From Massilia sp. 9I (GTDB lineage Bacteria; Pseudomonadota; Gammaproteobacteria; Burkholderiales; Burkholderiaceae_D): a stretch of 64,000 nt of DNA. The notes beneath the pieces are model-generated. The model was not told the origin of the DNA. It saw only the letters and a list, made by a program, of their open reading frames with translations, and searched no databases. Made by a program: the position numbers and the translations under genes. The stretch lies in assembly GCF_902506415.1 (NCBI RefSeq), contig NZ_LR733275.1:3077795-3141794 (forward strand), given 5' to 3'. This document shows positions 44,744-53,236 of this stretch, piece by piece; within the stretch, counting starts at the first letter, position 1, and each line of letters opens with the position of its first letter.

Positions 44744-46321
44744 TCAAGCCGCCAGGCCAATGTCTGCGGCCCCCTCGCCTTCTTCTTTGACTGCCGCGCC
44801 CACCACAGTACGCAGCCGGTACAGGCGCTGCCGGTAATTCCCCTCCGGCCCCGACGGCCCGCAGTCGATCCCTTCGAACAGGCGCGCGATGCGGTCGAGC
44901 GCATGGCGTTCCTGGGCGGTGTCGACCAGCACCAGGCGGCGCTTGCTGCGTCCGTAGCTGGCGCGGATGTCGATCACCAGGCAGTGGCCGTGGTCGGCGG
45001 CGGGCACGTCGAGCAACAGGGCTTCCGCGCGCGACAGGCCGAACACCGCCGCCAGTTCCAGCCGCGCCTGCAATAAAGGATGGGAAGCGAGCGCATCCTC
45101 ATGGCCGGCCAGCAGCGCACCGGTCTCGACATAGGCCGGCGTGGACAGGCGCGGGGCGATCTTGCGCAGCAAGGCCACCGCCTCGGCGCTGCCCTGGGCG
45201 GCGGCCTTCTGCAGCCAGTAGACGGCGCGCACGTCGTTGCTCTCGTTCTCGCGGCGCGCGCGCCAGGCGTTGTGGCCGCATTCGAGCTGGGCGTCGCGGT
45301 AGCCCATCTCGGCGGCACGCTCCAGATAGCGCTGGGCGTCGGCAACGTTCCGTTGCGAGAATTCGGGCTTGATATAGATGCGCGACAGCGCGTACCAGGC
45401 CTGGGCCAGGCCCTGCTCGCCCGCCAGCGTCAGCCAGCGGATCGCCTTCTTGAAATTGGCGGCGCCACCCGCACCGGCGATTCGATGACCGTCGATGTCC
45501 ATGCGCGCGCAGCGCAGGCCCATCGCCAGCTGGGCGTGGCGGTCGTGTTCGGCCGCGGCGAGCTCCCAGAAGCACAGCGGTTCGCCGGCTGCGGGCGCGA
45601 GCCCGTGGCGGGCCACCGCCTCCGCGTGTCCGCCCTCGTCGAGCAGGCGCGCCACGCGCGACAGCAGCATGATGTCGCCCGGCGCCAGCCGGTGCACGCC
45701 GTCCTGGCTGGCCGCGGTGTCCACCACGGCGCGCGCCAGCGGAAGCGCACGCGCCAGGTAGTCGTCGCGGTGGCCGGCTTCCCAGGCTTGTTCGAGCACG
45801 GCCGACTGGGCCTCGGCCACGCCGCTGTCGGCGGCCCGGCGCAGCCAGCCCTGGGCCGAGACCGGGACCGGGCCGGTCGCGGCTGGCCGTGCCGGCGCGG
45901 CGTCGCGGCGCCGTGCCAGCAGCCATTGCGCCTCGGGGAAACCGGCGCGCGCGGCGTCCTCCAGCGCGTGCAGGGCCTTGGCCAGCAGGGGCAGCTCCGG
46001 CGTCGCGGCGCCCTCGCCCAGCACCAGCTGGGCGAACACCAGGCCGGCGTGCACGCTGCCGTCTTCATAGGCACGTTCGTACCAGGGCGCGAGGCTGCCC
46101 GCGCTGGCCTGGGCCAGCGCCAGCGGGATGTGGTTGCCGATCAGCTGCCAGGCCTGGCGGCAGTCCTGGCGCGCAGCGCGCTCGAGCCAGTGCAGCGCGG
46201 TCGGCAGGCTTTGCGGCAAGCCGGCGCTGCCGAACAGGTAGAGCTTGCCCAGATCGAGCTGGGCGGCTGCCTGTCCGGCCCGGGCGTTGCGGATGATCGC
46301 CAGTTCTTCGCGGTTAGCCAT
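44744..46321 (-). CDS. Sel1-repeat (SLR/TPR-like) protein
   Basis: 525 residues. Repeats of the Sel1 type are seen near the N-terminus (AAAQLDLGKLYLFGSAGLPQ, SLPTALHWLERAARQ), in the middle (GWLRRAADSGVAEAQSAVLE) and near residues 280-370 (AIRWLTLAGEQGLAQAWYAL, YLERAAEMGYRDAQLECGHN, AVYWLQKAAAQGSAEAVALL). Such helical repeats mediate protein-protein contacts. No signal peptide, so it is probably cytoplasmic. Partner unknown. Confidence 0.8.
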   Translation of the reverse strand: MANREELAIIRNARAGQAAAQLDLGKLYLFGSAGLPQSLPTALHWLERAARQDCRQAWQLIGNHIPLALAQASAGSLAPWYERAYEDGSVHAGLVFAQLVLGEGAATPELPLLAKALHALEDAARAGFPEAQWLLARRRDAAPARPAATGPVPVSAQGWLRRAADSGVAEAQSAVLEQAWEAGHRDDYLARALPLARAVVDTAASQDGVHRLAPGDIMLLSRVARLLDEGGHAEAVARHGLAPAAGEPLCFWELAAAEHDRHAQLAMGLRCARMDIDGHRIAGAGGAANFKKAIRWLTLAGEQGLAQAWYALSRIYIKPEFSQRNVADAQRYLERAAEMGYRDAQLECGHNAWRARRENESNDVRAVYWLQKAAAQGSAEAVALLRKIAPRLSTPAYVETGALLAGHEDALASHPLLQARLELAAVFGLSRAEALLLDVPAADHGHCLVIDIRASYGRSKRRLVLVDTAQERHALDRIARLFEGIDCGPSGPEGNYRQRLYRLRTVVGAAVKEEGEGAADIGLAA

Positions 46322-46660
46322 TATTGCTAGTCATGGTGTGGATCGGCTGGTGGCGCTCGGGGAGGCGGAAAAATGTTGCCAATATACAAGAATTCCTGGA
46401 TTGCCGTCGCCGTGCACCTCGATGTTGATCTTGAGTCTACGGCGTCACTGGCGGCGCACCGATTCAATCCCGGTCTTCCTTGAGCCTGCGCAAATCGATG
46501 CCTTTGGCAAACTCGGCTGTTATCCATGGTGAATTTGTTACACGTTTCTGACACGCGTTTCAAAAATACAACAGCACGATTGGATTTATTGGCTTTCGAC
46601 CAACTCGGCCCTTCATAATTGACAAAACCGACAATCTTGACGAGTCAAGCATTTAAGGTT
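46322..46660. other. Gap between divergent Sel1 and porin genes
   Basis: I see no supported gene here. It must hold the divergent promoters. The half nearest the porin is AT-rich, with TTGACA at 46619-46624 and TTGACG at 46637-46642 as possible -35 elements for the porin, but neither has a convincing -10 at the right distance. Confidence 0.4.
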
Positions 46661-46707
46661 CAGCTATCCGGGCATTCAGCTTCGCGCCTCAATGCCAGGG
46701 ATAGCTG
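46661..46707 (+). promoter_or_regulatory. Long stem-loop in the porin 5' leader
   Basis: CAGCTATCC and GGATAGCTG pair perfectly, then after a small bulge GCATT pairs with AATGC, closing a loop of about 14 bases. It ends 30 bases before the porin start codon. There is no T run, so it is not a terminator; it may control mRNA stability or translation. Confidence 0.6.
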
Positions 46708-46737
46708 AGATTCACTTAAGAAAAAGGAACACGAATA

Positions 46738-47790
46738 ATGAAACAATCCCTCATCGCCGCCGCACTGCTTGGCGCATTCGCTGCCGGCACCGCACAGGCA
46801 CAAACCTCGGTCCAGATCTACGGCACCATCGACGCCGGCGTCATCAAGCGCAGCGGTCAGACCCTGAACATCGGCAAGCGCGCCTCGAACACCCTGGGTT
46901 TCAAGGGCACTGAAGAGCTGGGCAACGGCCTCAAGGCACTGTTCCAGCTGGAAATGCGTTACGAGCCGGACACTGGCACCAATGAAATCGGCGGCAACGG
47001 CACCCAGCGTCCGCTGTTCCAGGGCCAGAGCCGCGTCGGCCTGCAGGGCGACTTCGGCATGGTCCGCATCGGTCGCGGCCTGACCCCGTACCACGAAACC
47101 GTCGGCGCCTTCGAGCCCTTCCACGCTTCGCCGAGCCCGGCAGGCTTCTGGACCGACCTCGCCGTCGCAGGCTACAACTCGCAGCCGCTGGACGTGGCCG
47201 GCTACTCGAGCAACCGCTTCTCGAACGCTGTCTGGTACAACTCGCCGGTCACCAGCGGCTTCCAGCTGAACGCCGCCATCGCCACCAAGGAAAACGGCGG
47301 CGGCCCGGCCGTGATCGGCCGCGGCACCGCAGCCAACCCGCAGTTCCCGGTCGGCGCGCAGGCATCGTCGAACCCGTTCTCGATCACCGGCACCTACAAC
47401 AACGGTCCGGCAGCCTTCATGGCCGGCTACGAGCGCAATGCCATCGAATCGAAGGTCTGGTCGATCGGCGCATCGTTCGCCGCCACCCCGGAACTGAAGC
47501 TGATGGGCCTGTACTCGAAGCAGGACCAGGAAGAGAACCGCTTCGCCAACGCCAACACCAACGCATGGGTGCTGGGCGCGAACTACACCATGGGCCCGGG
47601 CAAGTTCCTGGCCGGTTATGGCCAGAAGGACACCGATGGTCTGCAGAAGGTCAAGCAGTTCTCGCTGGGCTACGAGTACAGCCTGTCGAAGCGTACCTAC
47701 CTGTACGTCGACGCATCGCGCAAGAAGGGCCTGACCACCATCCCGTCGACCGTGAACCACTACGACGTGGGCGTGAACCACTCGTTCTAA
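46738..47790 (+). CDS. Outer membrane porin (Gram-negative porin family), first copy
   Basis: 350 residues. Signal peptide MKQSLIAAALLGAFAAGTAQ followed by AQTSVQIYGTIDAG, the usual start of a betaproteobacterial trimeric porin. Repeated amphipathic strands and the C-terminal phenylalanine (VGVNHSF) needed for outer membrane insertion are present. Ribosome site AAAAAGGAAC lies nine bases upstream. It is followed by a terminator and a second, longer porin gene. The pore should pass small hydrophilic or anionic solutes. Confidence 0.92.
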   Translation: MKQSLIAAALLGAFAAGTAQAQTSVQIYGTIDAGVIKRSGQTLNIGKRASNTLGFKGTEELGNGLKALFQLEMRYEPDTGTNEIGGNGTQRPLFQGQSRVGLQGDFGMVRIGRGLTPYHETVGAFEPFHASPSPAGFWTDLAVAGYNSQPLDVAGYSSNRFSNAVWYNSPVTSGFQLNAAIATKENGGGPAVIGRGTAANPQFPVGAQASSNPFSITGTYNNGPAAFMAGYERNAIESKVWSIGASFAATPELKLMGLYSKQDQEENRFANANTNAWVLGANYTMGPGKFLAGYGQKDTDGLQKVKQFSLGYEYSLSKRTYLYVDASRKKGLTTIPSTVNHYDVGVNHSF

Positions 47791-47833
47791 GCTGAATCAG
47801 CCGGAGTGCGGGCTTCCAGGGTCCGCGCTACCT

Positions 47834-47876
47834 ACAGGGGCGGACATGGGCAACCATGCCCGCCCCTGTCGTTTTA
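47834..47876 (+). terminator. Intrinsic terminator after the first porin gene
   Basis: ACAGGGGCGG (47834-47843) pairs with CCGCCCCTGT (47860-47869), with an inner ATGG/CCAT pairing, followed by CGTTTT. Confidence 0.8.
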
Positions 47877-48016
47877 CGCAGTTTTTGTAGTTTTTAAGCA
47901 ACGCCTGCCAAGCTGTCTAGGCCTCCTGCATGAGGGGTCTGTACAGTGCACGTAAGCAATGGCATATTGGCAAGGCGAGTAAAAAAACGCTCGTTCGCAA
48001 ATAACATGGAGACGCA

Positions 48017-49297
48017 ATGAAGAAAAGTATCCTGGCCGCGCTGCTCGGCACCTGTTTCGCAACCTCGGCCTTCGCGCAGACCAGCGTGCAGATCTATGGC
48101 ATCGCCGACGCCGGCGTGATGTGGCAGAAGGGTGGCCCGACCAAGATCTATAGCGGCGGCGCCGACGGCTCGCGTATCGGTTTCAAGGGCACCGAAGACC
48201 TGGGCAACGGCTACAAGGCCATCTTCAACCTCGAAGCGCGCGTCGAACTCGACACCGGCACCCAGCAGCCGACCCTGATGAATGACAATCCGGGCCTCTA
48301 CCTGCTCAAGGGCATGGATGCGATCCCGGTCGCGATCCGCTCGCGTCTCCAGTCGCTGATCCAGCCGCCGGGCGGCCCGGCAGTCAACCAGGAACGCGCC
48401 CTGTTCGACCGCACCGCGATGGTCGGCGTGATCACCCCGGTCGGCGCCGTCCTGCTCGGCCGCATGTACACCCCGGGCTATGAAGTCTTCAACAAGGCCG
48501 ACGCCTTCGAATCGGGCACGGCCGGCACCTGGGGCCACGTGACCGGCGGCACCGCCGGCTTCACCGCGCTGGGCGCCGACATCCGCTCGCAGGAAGCCAT
48601 CCAGTACCGCATCGCCCTGCCGAACGGCATCGGCGGTTCGCTCATGTACGGTCCAAAAGGTTCGGGCTACCTCGGCCGCTACAACAAGTTCCGCGCCGCT
48701 GCCCTCACCTATACCGCGAACGGCCTCGACGTCGGCGTCGGCTACAACCACGGCTATGACCAGCAGAACCGTCCGAGCCTGCGCACCGTCACCGTGGGCG
48801 GCTCCTACGCCCTGGGCGACACCTGGAAATTCTTCGCCGGCTTCCACAGCCAGCGCAACCAGAACTCGGCCCTGCTGGCCGACTACATCGGCGGCTGGGA
48901 TGCGGGCGTGACCCCGGTCCTGACCCAGCAGGGCGTGCCGGCGGCGAACCAGGCTGCGCTGCGCAACATCTTCGTGACCAACATCACCGCCAACACCAAG
49001 CAGGATGCGAAGAGCTGGCAAGTGGGCGCGCACTTCAAGCTGGGCAGCGGCCGCATCATGGCTTCCTACGCACACCAGGACGACCGTCTGCCGTCGAACA
49101 GCGACGCCGACCTGTGGGCACTGGGCTACGACCACTTCCTGTCGAAGCGCACCGACCTGTACACCGTGGCCGCCATCATCAAGAACCAGAACGATGGCCA
49201 GTACGCACCGGGTACCGCCGGCAATCCGGGCGGCTTCACCAAGCGTCCGGGCGACGACGGCCGCGCGCTGCAAGTCGGCATCCGCCACCGCTTCTGA
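48017..49297 (+). CDS. Outer membrane porin (Gram-negative porin family), second copy
   Basis: 426 residues. Signal peptide MKKSILAALLGTCFATSAFA then QTSVQIYGIADAGVMWQKGG. The same porin family as the gene upstream but about 75 residues longer, with extra loop sequence around residues 95-130 and 290-330. The C-terminus ends IRHRF, with the final aromatic residue needed for assembly. GGAG precedes the ATG. Probably transcribed separately, because a terminator lies between the two porin genes. Confidence 0.92.
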   Translation: MKKSILAALLGTCFATSAFAQTSVQIYGIADAGVMWQKGGPTKIYSGGADGSRIGFKGTEDLGNGYKAIFNLEARVELDTGTQQPTLMNDNPGLYLLKGMDAIPVAIRSRLQSLIQPPGGPAVNQERALFDRTAMVGVITPVGAVLLGRMYTPGYEVFNKADAFESGTAGTWGHVTGGTAGFTALGADIRSQEAIQYRIALPNGIGGSLMYGPKGSGYLGRYNKFRAAALTYTANGLDVGVGYNHGYDQQNRPSLRTVTVGGSYALGDTWKFFAGFHSQRNQNSALLADYIGGWDAGVTPVLTQQGVPAANQAALRNIFVTNITANTKQDAKSWQVGAHFKLGSGRIMASYAHQDDRLPSNSDADLWALGYDHFLSKRTDLYTVAAIIKNQNDGQYAPGTAGNPGGFTKRPGDDGRALQVGIRHRF

Positions 49298-49306
49298 TCT
49301 CGCGCC

Positions 49307-49394
49307 TAACAATTCCCCCCATGGCTGCGTTGGATCGTCTCGCCGTACTAGCGTACTGTCTTCGACGATCCGCCTTGCCCTGGGGGTTTTGTTA
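49307..49394. repeat. 88-base imperfect palindrome after the second porin gene
   Basis: Outer arms TAACAA...CCCCCCA and TGGGGGTTTTGTTA pair, and inner segments GGATCGTC and GACGATCC and GTAC/GTAC pair around a TAGC loop. It resembles dispersed extragenic palindromes of Burkholderiales and may also serve as a terminator because of the TTTTG on the right. Confidence 0.6.
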
Positions 49395-49418
49395 GCCGCT
49401 CAAGAGCGAGCTGCCACG

Positions 49419-49446
49419 AAAGACGCTCCCACGGGAGCGTCTTTTT
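49419..49446 (+). terminator. Intrinsic terminator upstream of DUF484
   Basis: AAGACGCTCCC and GGGAGCGTCTT form an 11-base stem with a two-base loop and a following T run. It separates the porin transcript from the DUF484-xerC operon. Confidence 0.85.
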
Positions 49447-49473
49447 TATGTCCGTCGATATCTGGCTGTCAGG

Positions 49474-49479
49474 TAAAAT
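49474..49479 (+). promoter_or_regulatory. Candidate -10 box for DUF484-xerC
   Basis: TAAAAT lies between the terminator and the DUF484 start and would give a leader of about 25 bases before the ATG at 49511. No clear -35. Confidence 0.35.
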
Positions 49480-49510
49480 GGCGGACGGACTTTTCACCTT
49501 GCATACTTTC

Positions 49511-50176
49511 ATGACCATCGAGACCCTCGACGCCAACGCCGTTGCCCAATACCTCATCGACCACCCGCAATTCTTCGAGGAACACGCCGGCCTGCTGGGC
49601 GAAGTGAAGCTGTCGAGCCCGCTGACCGGCCGCGCCGTGTCGCTGCAGGAACGCCAGATGGAGGTGATGCGCGACAAATACCGCATCCTCGAACTGCGCC
49701 TGGCCGAACTGACCCGCCGCGCCGAGGAAAACCACGCGATCGCCAACCGCTTCCACGCCTGGAACCAGGCCCTGCTGGCCTCGAAGGGCAGCGCCGCGAT
49801 CGCGCGCGACCTGGTCGACGCCCTGCGCACCGAATTCATGGTGCCACAAGTCTCGCTGCGCCTGTGGAACCTGGCCCCGGAATACGCCGACAGCTGGTTC
49901 ACCAGCGGCGTCTCGGACGATGCCCGCCTGTTCGCCGCCAGCCTGCGCGCGCCCTACTGCGGCCTGAACAACGACTTCGAAGCGGTGCGCTGGCTCGACG
50001 ATCCGGCCGCGGTGCGCTCGACCGTCCTTATGCCGCTGAGCATGCAGGGCAAGACCTTCGGCCTGCTGGTGCTGGGCGCGCCGAACGACGACCGCTTCAC
50101 CGCGACCATGGCGACCGACTTCCTGGTCCACATCGCGGCCACCGCCAGCACCGCGCTGGCGCCGCTGCGCGCCTGA
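49511..50176 (+). CDS. DUF484 family protein
   Basis: 221 residues from MTIETLDANAVAQYLIDHPQ. An upstream ATG at 49448 adds 21 residues but overlaps the terminator and promoter zone, so the later start is preferred. The family signature of residues FFEEHAGLLGEVKLSSPLTG, a coiled-coil (ERQMEVMRDKYRILELRLAE) and a GAF-like C-terminal part are seen. The E. coli counterpart yigA sits between dapF and xerC; here it is four bases upstream of xerC but far from dapF. Function unknown. Confidence 0.88.
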   Translation: MTIETLDANAVAQYLIDHPQFFEEHAGLLGEVKLSSPLTGRAVSLQERQMEVMRDKYRILELRLAELTRRAEENHAIANRFHAWNQALLASKGSAAIARDLVDALRTEFMVPQVSLRLWNLAPEYADSWFTSGVSDDARLFAASLRAPYCGLNNDFEAVRWLDDPAAVRSTVLMPLSMQGKTFGLLVLGAPNDDRFTATMATDFLVHIAATASTALAPLRA

Positions 50177-50180
50177 GCCC

Positions 50181-51116
50181 ATGACTGCGGCAGAGAACGA
50201 CCTTGCCGCACGCTACCTGGGCGAGCTGGCCACCCAGCGCCAGCTCTCGCCGCACACGGTCGCGGCCTACCGGCGCGACCTCCAGGAACTCGCCCAGCTT
50301 GCCGGCCACGAAGACTGGCAGAAACTGTCCCACCACGACATCCGCCGCTTCGCCGCCAGGCTGCACGCCGGCGGCCAGTCGGCGCGCTCGATCGCGCGCA
50401 AGCTGTCCGGCTGGCGCGGCTTCTACGACTGGCTGTCGCGCCATGCGACGCTGAGCGCGAATCCGGTCGAAGGCGTGCGGGCGCCGCGCCGGCCCAAGAC
50501 CCTGCCGAAAGCCCTGTCGGTCGACGACGCGGTGCAGCTGATGGAAGCCAACCAGCACGGCCATCCGGAGCCGGCCGAACTGTGCGACCGCGCCATGTTC
50601 GAGCTGCTGTATTCGAGCGGCCTGCGGGTCTCGGAACTCGTTTGGCTCGACATGGTCTATACCGAGGGCGGCAATGGCACGCCTGCTTCGCTCGGCTGGC
50701 TCGACCTGCAGGCCGGCGAAGTGGTCGTCACCGGCAAGGGTGGCAAAATGCGCCGCGTGCCCGTCGGCGCGCCGGCGCGCAGTGCGCTCACGGCCTGGCT
50801 GGCGGTGCGCCCGGTGGCGCGCGACGGCAGCGCCGCGCTCTTTCTGTCGGCACGCGGCGCCCGCATCACGCCGCGCGTGGTGCAAACCCGGCTGAAGGCG
50901 CATGCGCTGCGCGCGGGCACGCCAGTGCACGTCCACCCGCACGTCTTGCGGCACTCCTTCGCTTCGCACGTGCTGCAATCGTCGGGCGACCTGCGCGCGG
51001 TGCAGGAGCTGCTGGGGCATGCGAGCATCACGTCGACCCAGGTCTATACGGCGCTCGATTTCCAGCACCTGGCCGCCGTCTACGACAAGGCCCATCCGCG
51101 CGCGAAAGCGAAATAG
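50181..51116 (+). CDS. xerC: Tyrosine recombinase XerC
   Basis: 311 residues. With XerD it resolves chromosome dimers at dif. The catalytic set is visible: Arg149 in SSGLRVSEL, a lysine in VVTGKGGKMRRVP, HVLRHSF (His and Arg), His in LLGHASIT, and the nucleophile Tyr289 in TSTQVYTAL. It starts four bases after DUF484, matching the conserved chromosomal arrangement, so it is the housekeeping enzyme rather than a phage integrase. Confidence 0.93.
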   Translation: MTAAENDLAARYLGELATQRQLSPHTVAAYRRDLQELAQLAGHEDWQKLSHHDIRRFAARLHAGGQSARSIARKLSGWRGFYDWLSRHATLSANPVEGVRAPRRPKTLPKALSVDDAVQLMEANQHGHPEPAELCDRAMFELLYSSGLRVSELVWLDMVYTEGGNGTPASLGWLDLQAGEVVVTGKGGKMRRVPVGAPARSALTAWLAVRPVARDGSAALFLSARGARITPRVVQTRLKAHALRAGTPVHVHPHVLRHSFASHVLQSSGDLRAVQELLGHASITSTQVYTALDFQHLAAVYDKAHPRAKAK

Positions 51117-51243
51117 GCGGACGCAACGTAAGGCTTGAGCAACGTCAAGACGCTGCACAGTTGATGGTGATGAAACACGAAATCCGGCATAATCGCCCGA
51201 TTCTCCCGCACGGACAGCGGGCCCAAGCTTCAGCAAGGCGAAC

Positions 51244-52311
51244 ATGGAACCAATCCCAAGCACCATCCTGACCGGCTTCCTCGGCGCAGGCAAGACCACC
51301 CTCCTCAACCGCATCCTGCACGAGGAGCACGGCCTGCGCATCGCGGTCATCGAAAACGAATTCGGCCAGGAAAACATCGACAACGAAATCCTGGTGCGCG
51401 ACACCGGCGAGCAGATCGTCGAAATGAACAACGGCTGCATCTGCTGCACCGTGCGCGGCGACCTGATCGTGGCCCTGACCAATCTGGCGCAGAAACGCGC
51501 CGCCGGCGAGATCGCGTTTGACCGCGTGGTCATCGAGACCACCGGCCTGGCCAACCCGGGCCCGGTGGCGCAGACCTTCTTCGTCGACGAAGAAGTGGGC
51601 GCTAACTACATGCTCGACGCGGTGGTCACCGTGGTCGATGCGCGCCATGCGATGGACCAGCTGGACCGCCACGAGGAAGCCCAGCGCCAGGTCGGGTTCG
51701 CCGACAAGATCCTGCTGTCGAAGACCGACCTGGTGGATGCCGCCGCGGTCGACGCGCTCAAGGCACGCCTGCACCGCATCAACCCGCGCGCCCCGATCTC
51801 GCTCAGCGACTTCGGCCGTGCGCCGATCGCCGAGGTGCTGGACCTGCGCGGCTTCAACCTGAACGACAAGCTGGAACTGGACCCGGACTTCTTGCGCGCC
51901 GAAGAGCACGCACACGAGCACGATCATGAGCATGTGCACGGCGATCACTGCGGCCACGAGCATGCCCACGGCGAAGCCTGCAATCACAACGACCACCACC
52001 ACAGCCACCATACCGACGACATCGCCGCCTTCGTGTTCAAGAGCGAGCGCGCTTTTGATCCGGAACGTCTCGACCAGTTCCTGGGCAGCATGGTGCAGGT
52101 CTTCGGCCCGCAGATGCTGCGCTACAAGGGCGTGCTGTCGATGCTGGGGGCCGACCGCAAGGTCGTGTTCCAAGGGGTGCATCAAATCATGGGCAGCGAC
52201 CTGGGCGCAAAGTGGGGCGAGGCCGAAACCCGTGGCAGTAAAATGGTGTTTATTGGTAAAAATTTACCAAAAGACGTATTTATCCGCGGACTGGAACAAT
52301 GTTTGGTATAA
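51244..52311 (+). CDS. CobW/COG0523-family GTPase (metal chaperone)
   Basis: 355 residues. G1 motif GFLGAGKTTLLNRIL, the family metal motif CICC in NNGCICCTVRGDL, and ETTGLANPGPV and LSKTDLVDA for GTP binding. A very histidine-rich loop occupies about residues 220-258 (EEHAHEHDHEHVHGDHCGHE and HDHH-like runs after it), typical of zinc-handling members. The C-terminal CobW_C domain follows. No Zur box is evident upstream. dksA follows 262 bases downstream. Confidence 0.92.
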   Translation: MEPIPSTILTGFLGAGKTTLLNRILHEEHGLRIAVIENEFGQENIDNEILVRDTGEQIVEMNNGCICCTVRGDLIVALTNLAQKRAAGEIAFDRVVIETTGLANPGPVAQTFFVDEEVGANYMLDAVVTVVDARHAMDQLDRHEEAQRQVGFADKILLSKTDLVDAAAVDALKARLHRINPRAPISLSDFGRAPIAEVLDLRGFNLNDKLELDPDFLRAEEHAHEHDHEHVHGDHCGHEHAHGEACNHNDHHHSHHTDDIAAFVFKSERAFDPERLDQFLGSMVQVFGPQMLRYKGVLSMLGADRKVVFQGVHQIMGSDLGAKWGEAETRGSKMVFIGKNLPKDVFIRGLEQCLV

Positions 52312-52573
52312 ACTACATCAGTTTTGCGGGCGCAACCGGACCCGCCTGACAGCCTGCCGCAACAGCTGGCAGGCCTGGCAATCGCGCTACCCGCGCCACC
52401 GGCGCCATGCGCACAATCCGGGCATCGTCCCGCCGCTACATGGCGGCGTCGGGACAGGCAGTGAAGGACGGCGGTCGCCGTCCGGGCAGCGGCTCTCGCG
52501 CACACATCCGTTGTTAAGGTGTTAATGCTGAGTTTGCTGCTAAAATGAAAACCTCTGTCGTATCGAAGGCATC
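52312..52573 (+). promoter_or_regulatory. dksA upstream region with extended -10 and hairpins
   Basis: TGCTAAAAT at 52538-52546 is an extended -10 (TG-N-TAAAAT) placed 27 bases before the dksA ATG. Further upstream are two hairpins, a perfect GGACGGCG / CGCCGTCC near 52467-52484 and a GTCCCGCCG / CGGCG-GGGAC pairing near 52429-52456; neither has a T run, so they may be leftover 3' structure of the CobW transcript. Confidence 0.5.
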
Positions 52574-53026
52574 ATGACTAAAACAACGAAACCGAATACC
52601 GCCGCGCAGCCTGAAGAACGCCTTCTGACGGAAGAAGAAATTCGGGCGATGAGCGACGACGACTACATGAATCCGGCGCAGCTGGCGTTCTTCCGCAACC
52701 GCCTGCAGGAGCTCGAGAAGGAACTGCTGAAAAACGCCGGCGAGACCACGGAACACCTGCGCGAAACCGTGCTGGTGCCGGACCCGGCCGACCGCGCGAC
52801 CATCGAAGAAGAACACGCGCTGGAACTGCGCACCCGCGACCGTGAACGCAAGCTGCTCAAGAAGGTCCAGCAATCGCTGCAGGCCATCGACAACGGCGAA
52901 TACGGCTGGTGCGATGAAACCGGCGAACCGATCGGCGTCGCACGCCTGATCGCCCGCCCGACCGCGACCCTGTCACTGGAAGCCCAGCAGCGCCGCGAAC
53001 TCAAGCAAAAGCTGTACGGCGACTGA
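52574..53026 (+). CDS. dksA: RNA polymerase-binding transcription factor DksA
   Basis: 150 residues. It binds in the secondary channel of RNA polymerase and works with ppGpp. The long coiled-coil region and its acidic tip are present (YMNPAQLAFFRNRLQELEKE, then VPDPADRATIEEEHALELRT). The C-terminal globular part reads EYGWCDETGEPIGVARLIAR then PTATLSLEAQQRRELKQKLY. Only one cysteine (Cys113) remains of the four zinc ligands of E. coli DksA, as in many betaproteobacterial DksA proteins, so it is probably zinc-free. A strong terminator follows. Confidence 0.93.
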   Translation: MTKTTKPNTAAQPEERLLTEEEIRAMSDDDYMNPAQLAFFRNRLQELEKELLKNAGETTEHLRETVLVPDPADRATIEEEHALELRTRDRERKLLKKVQQSLQAIDNGEYGWCDETGEPIGVARLIARPTATLSLEAQQRRELKQKLYGD

Positions 53027-53044
53027 TTCCACCCTCCCCCCACG

Positions 53045-53080
53045 AAAAAAGCATGCACCGCAAGGCGCATGCTTTTTTCT
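53045..53080. terminator. Intrinsic terminator after dksA
   Basis: AAAAAAGCATGC pairs with GCATGCTTTTTT (53045-53056 with 53067-53078), with A and T runs on the two ends. It lies 18 bases after the dksA stop. Confidence 0.88.
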
Positions 53081-53236
53081 TTTGCACAGCGTAAGCGTCG
53101 TGCATATGTTTTCGTTTCCCATGGGATACACTAGCGAACGGCAGGCGCACGGGCGCGTGCGCGCAGCACGTAGCGCGCGCAGCCGTGCTACCGTCATGCT
53201 CGTTGCCGAGCAGGTATTCATTTATCCACTGGGACC

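Noticed and set aside
46327..46563. A 78-codon minus-strand frame in the Sel1/porin gap
   Set aside because: No ribosome site or family features, and it overlaps the presumed divergent promoter region.
50181..51116. Tyrosine recombinase as a marker of an integrative element
   Set aside because: Sequence and DUF484 linkage identify it as chromosomal XerC.
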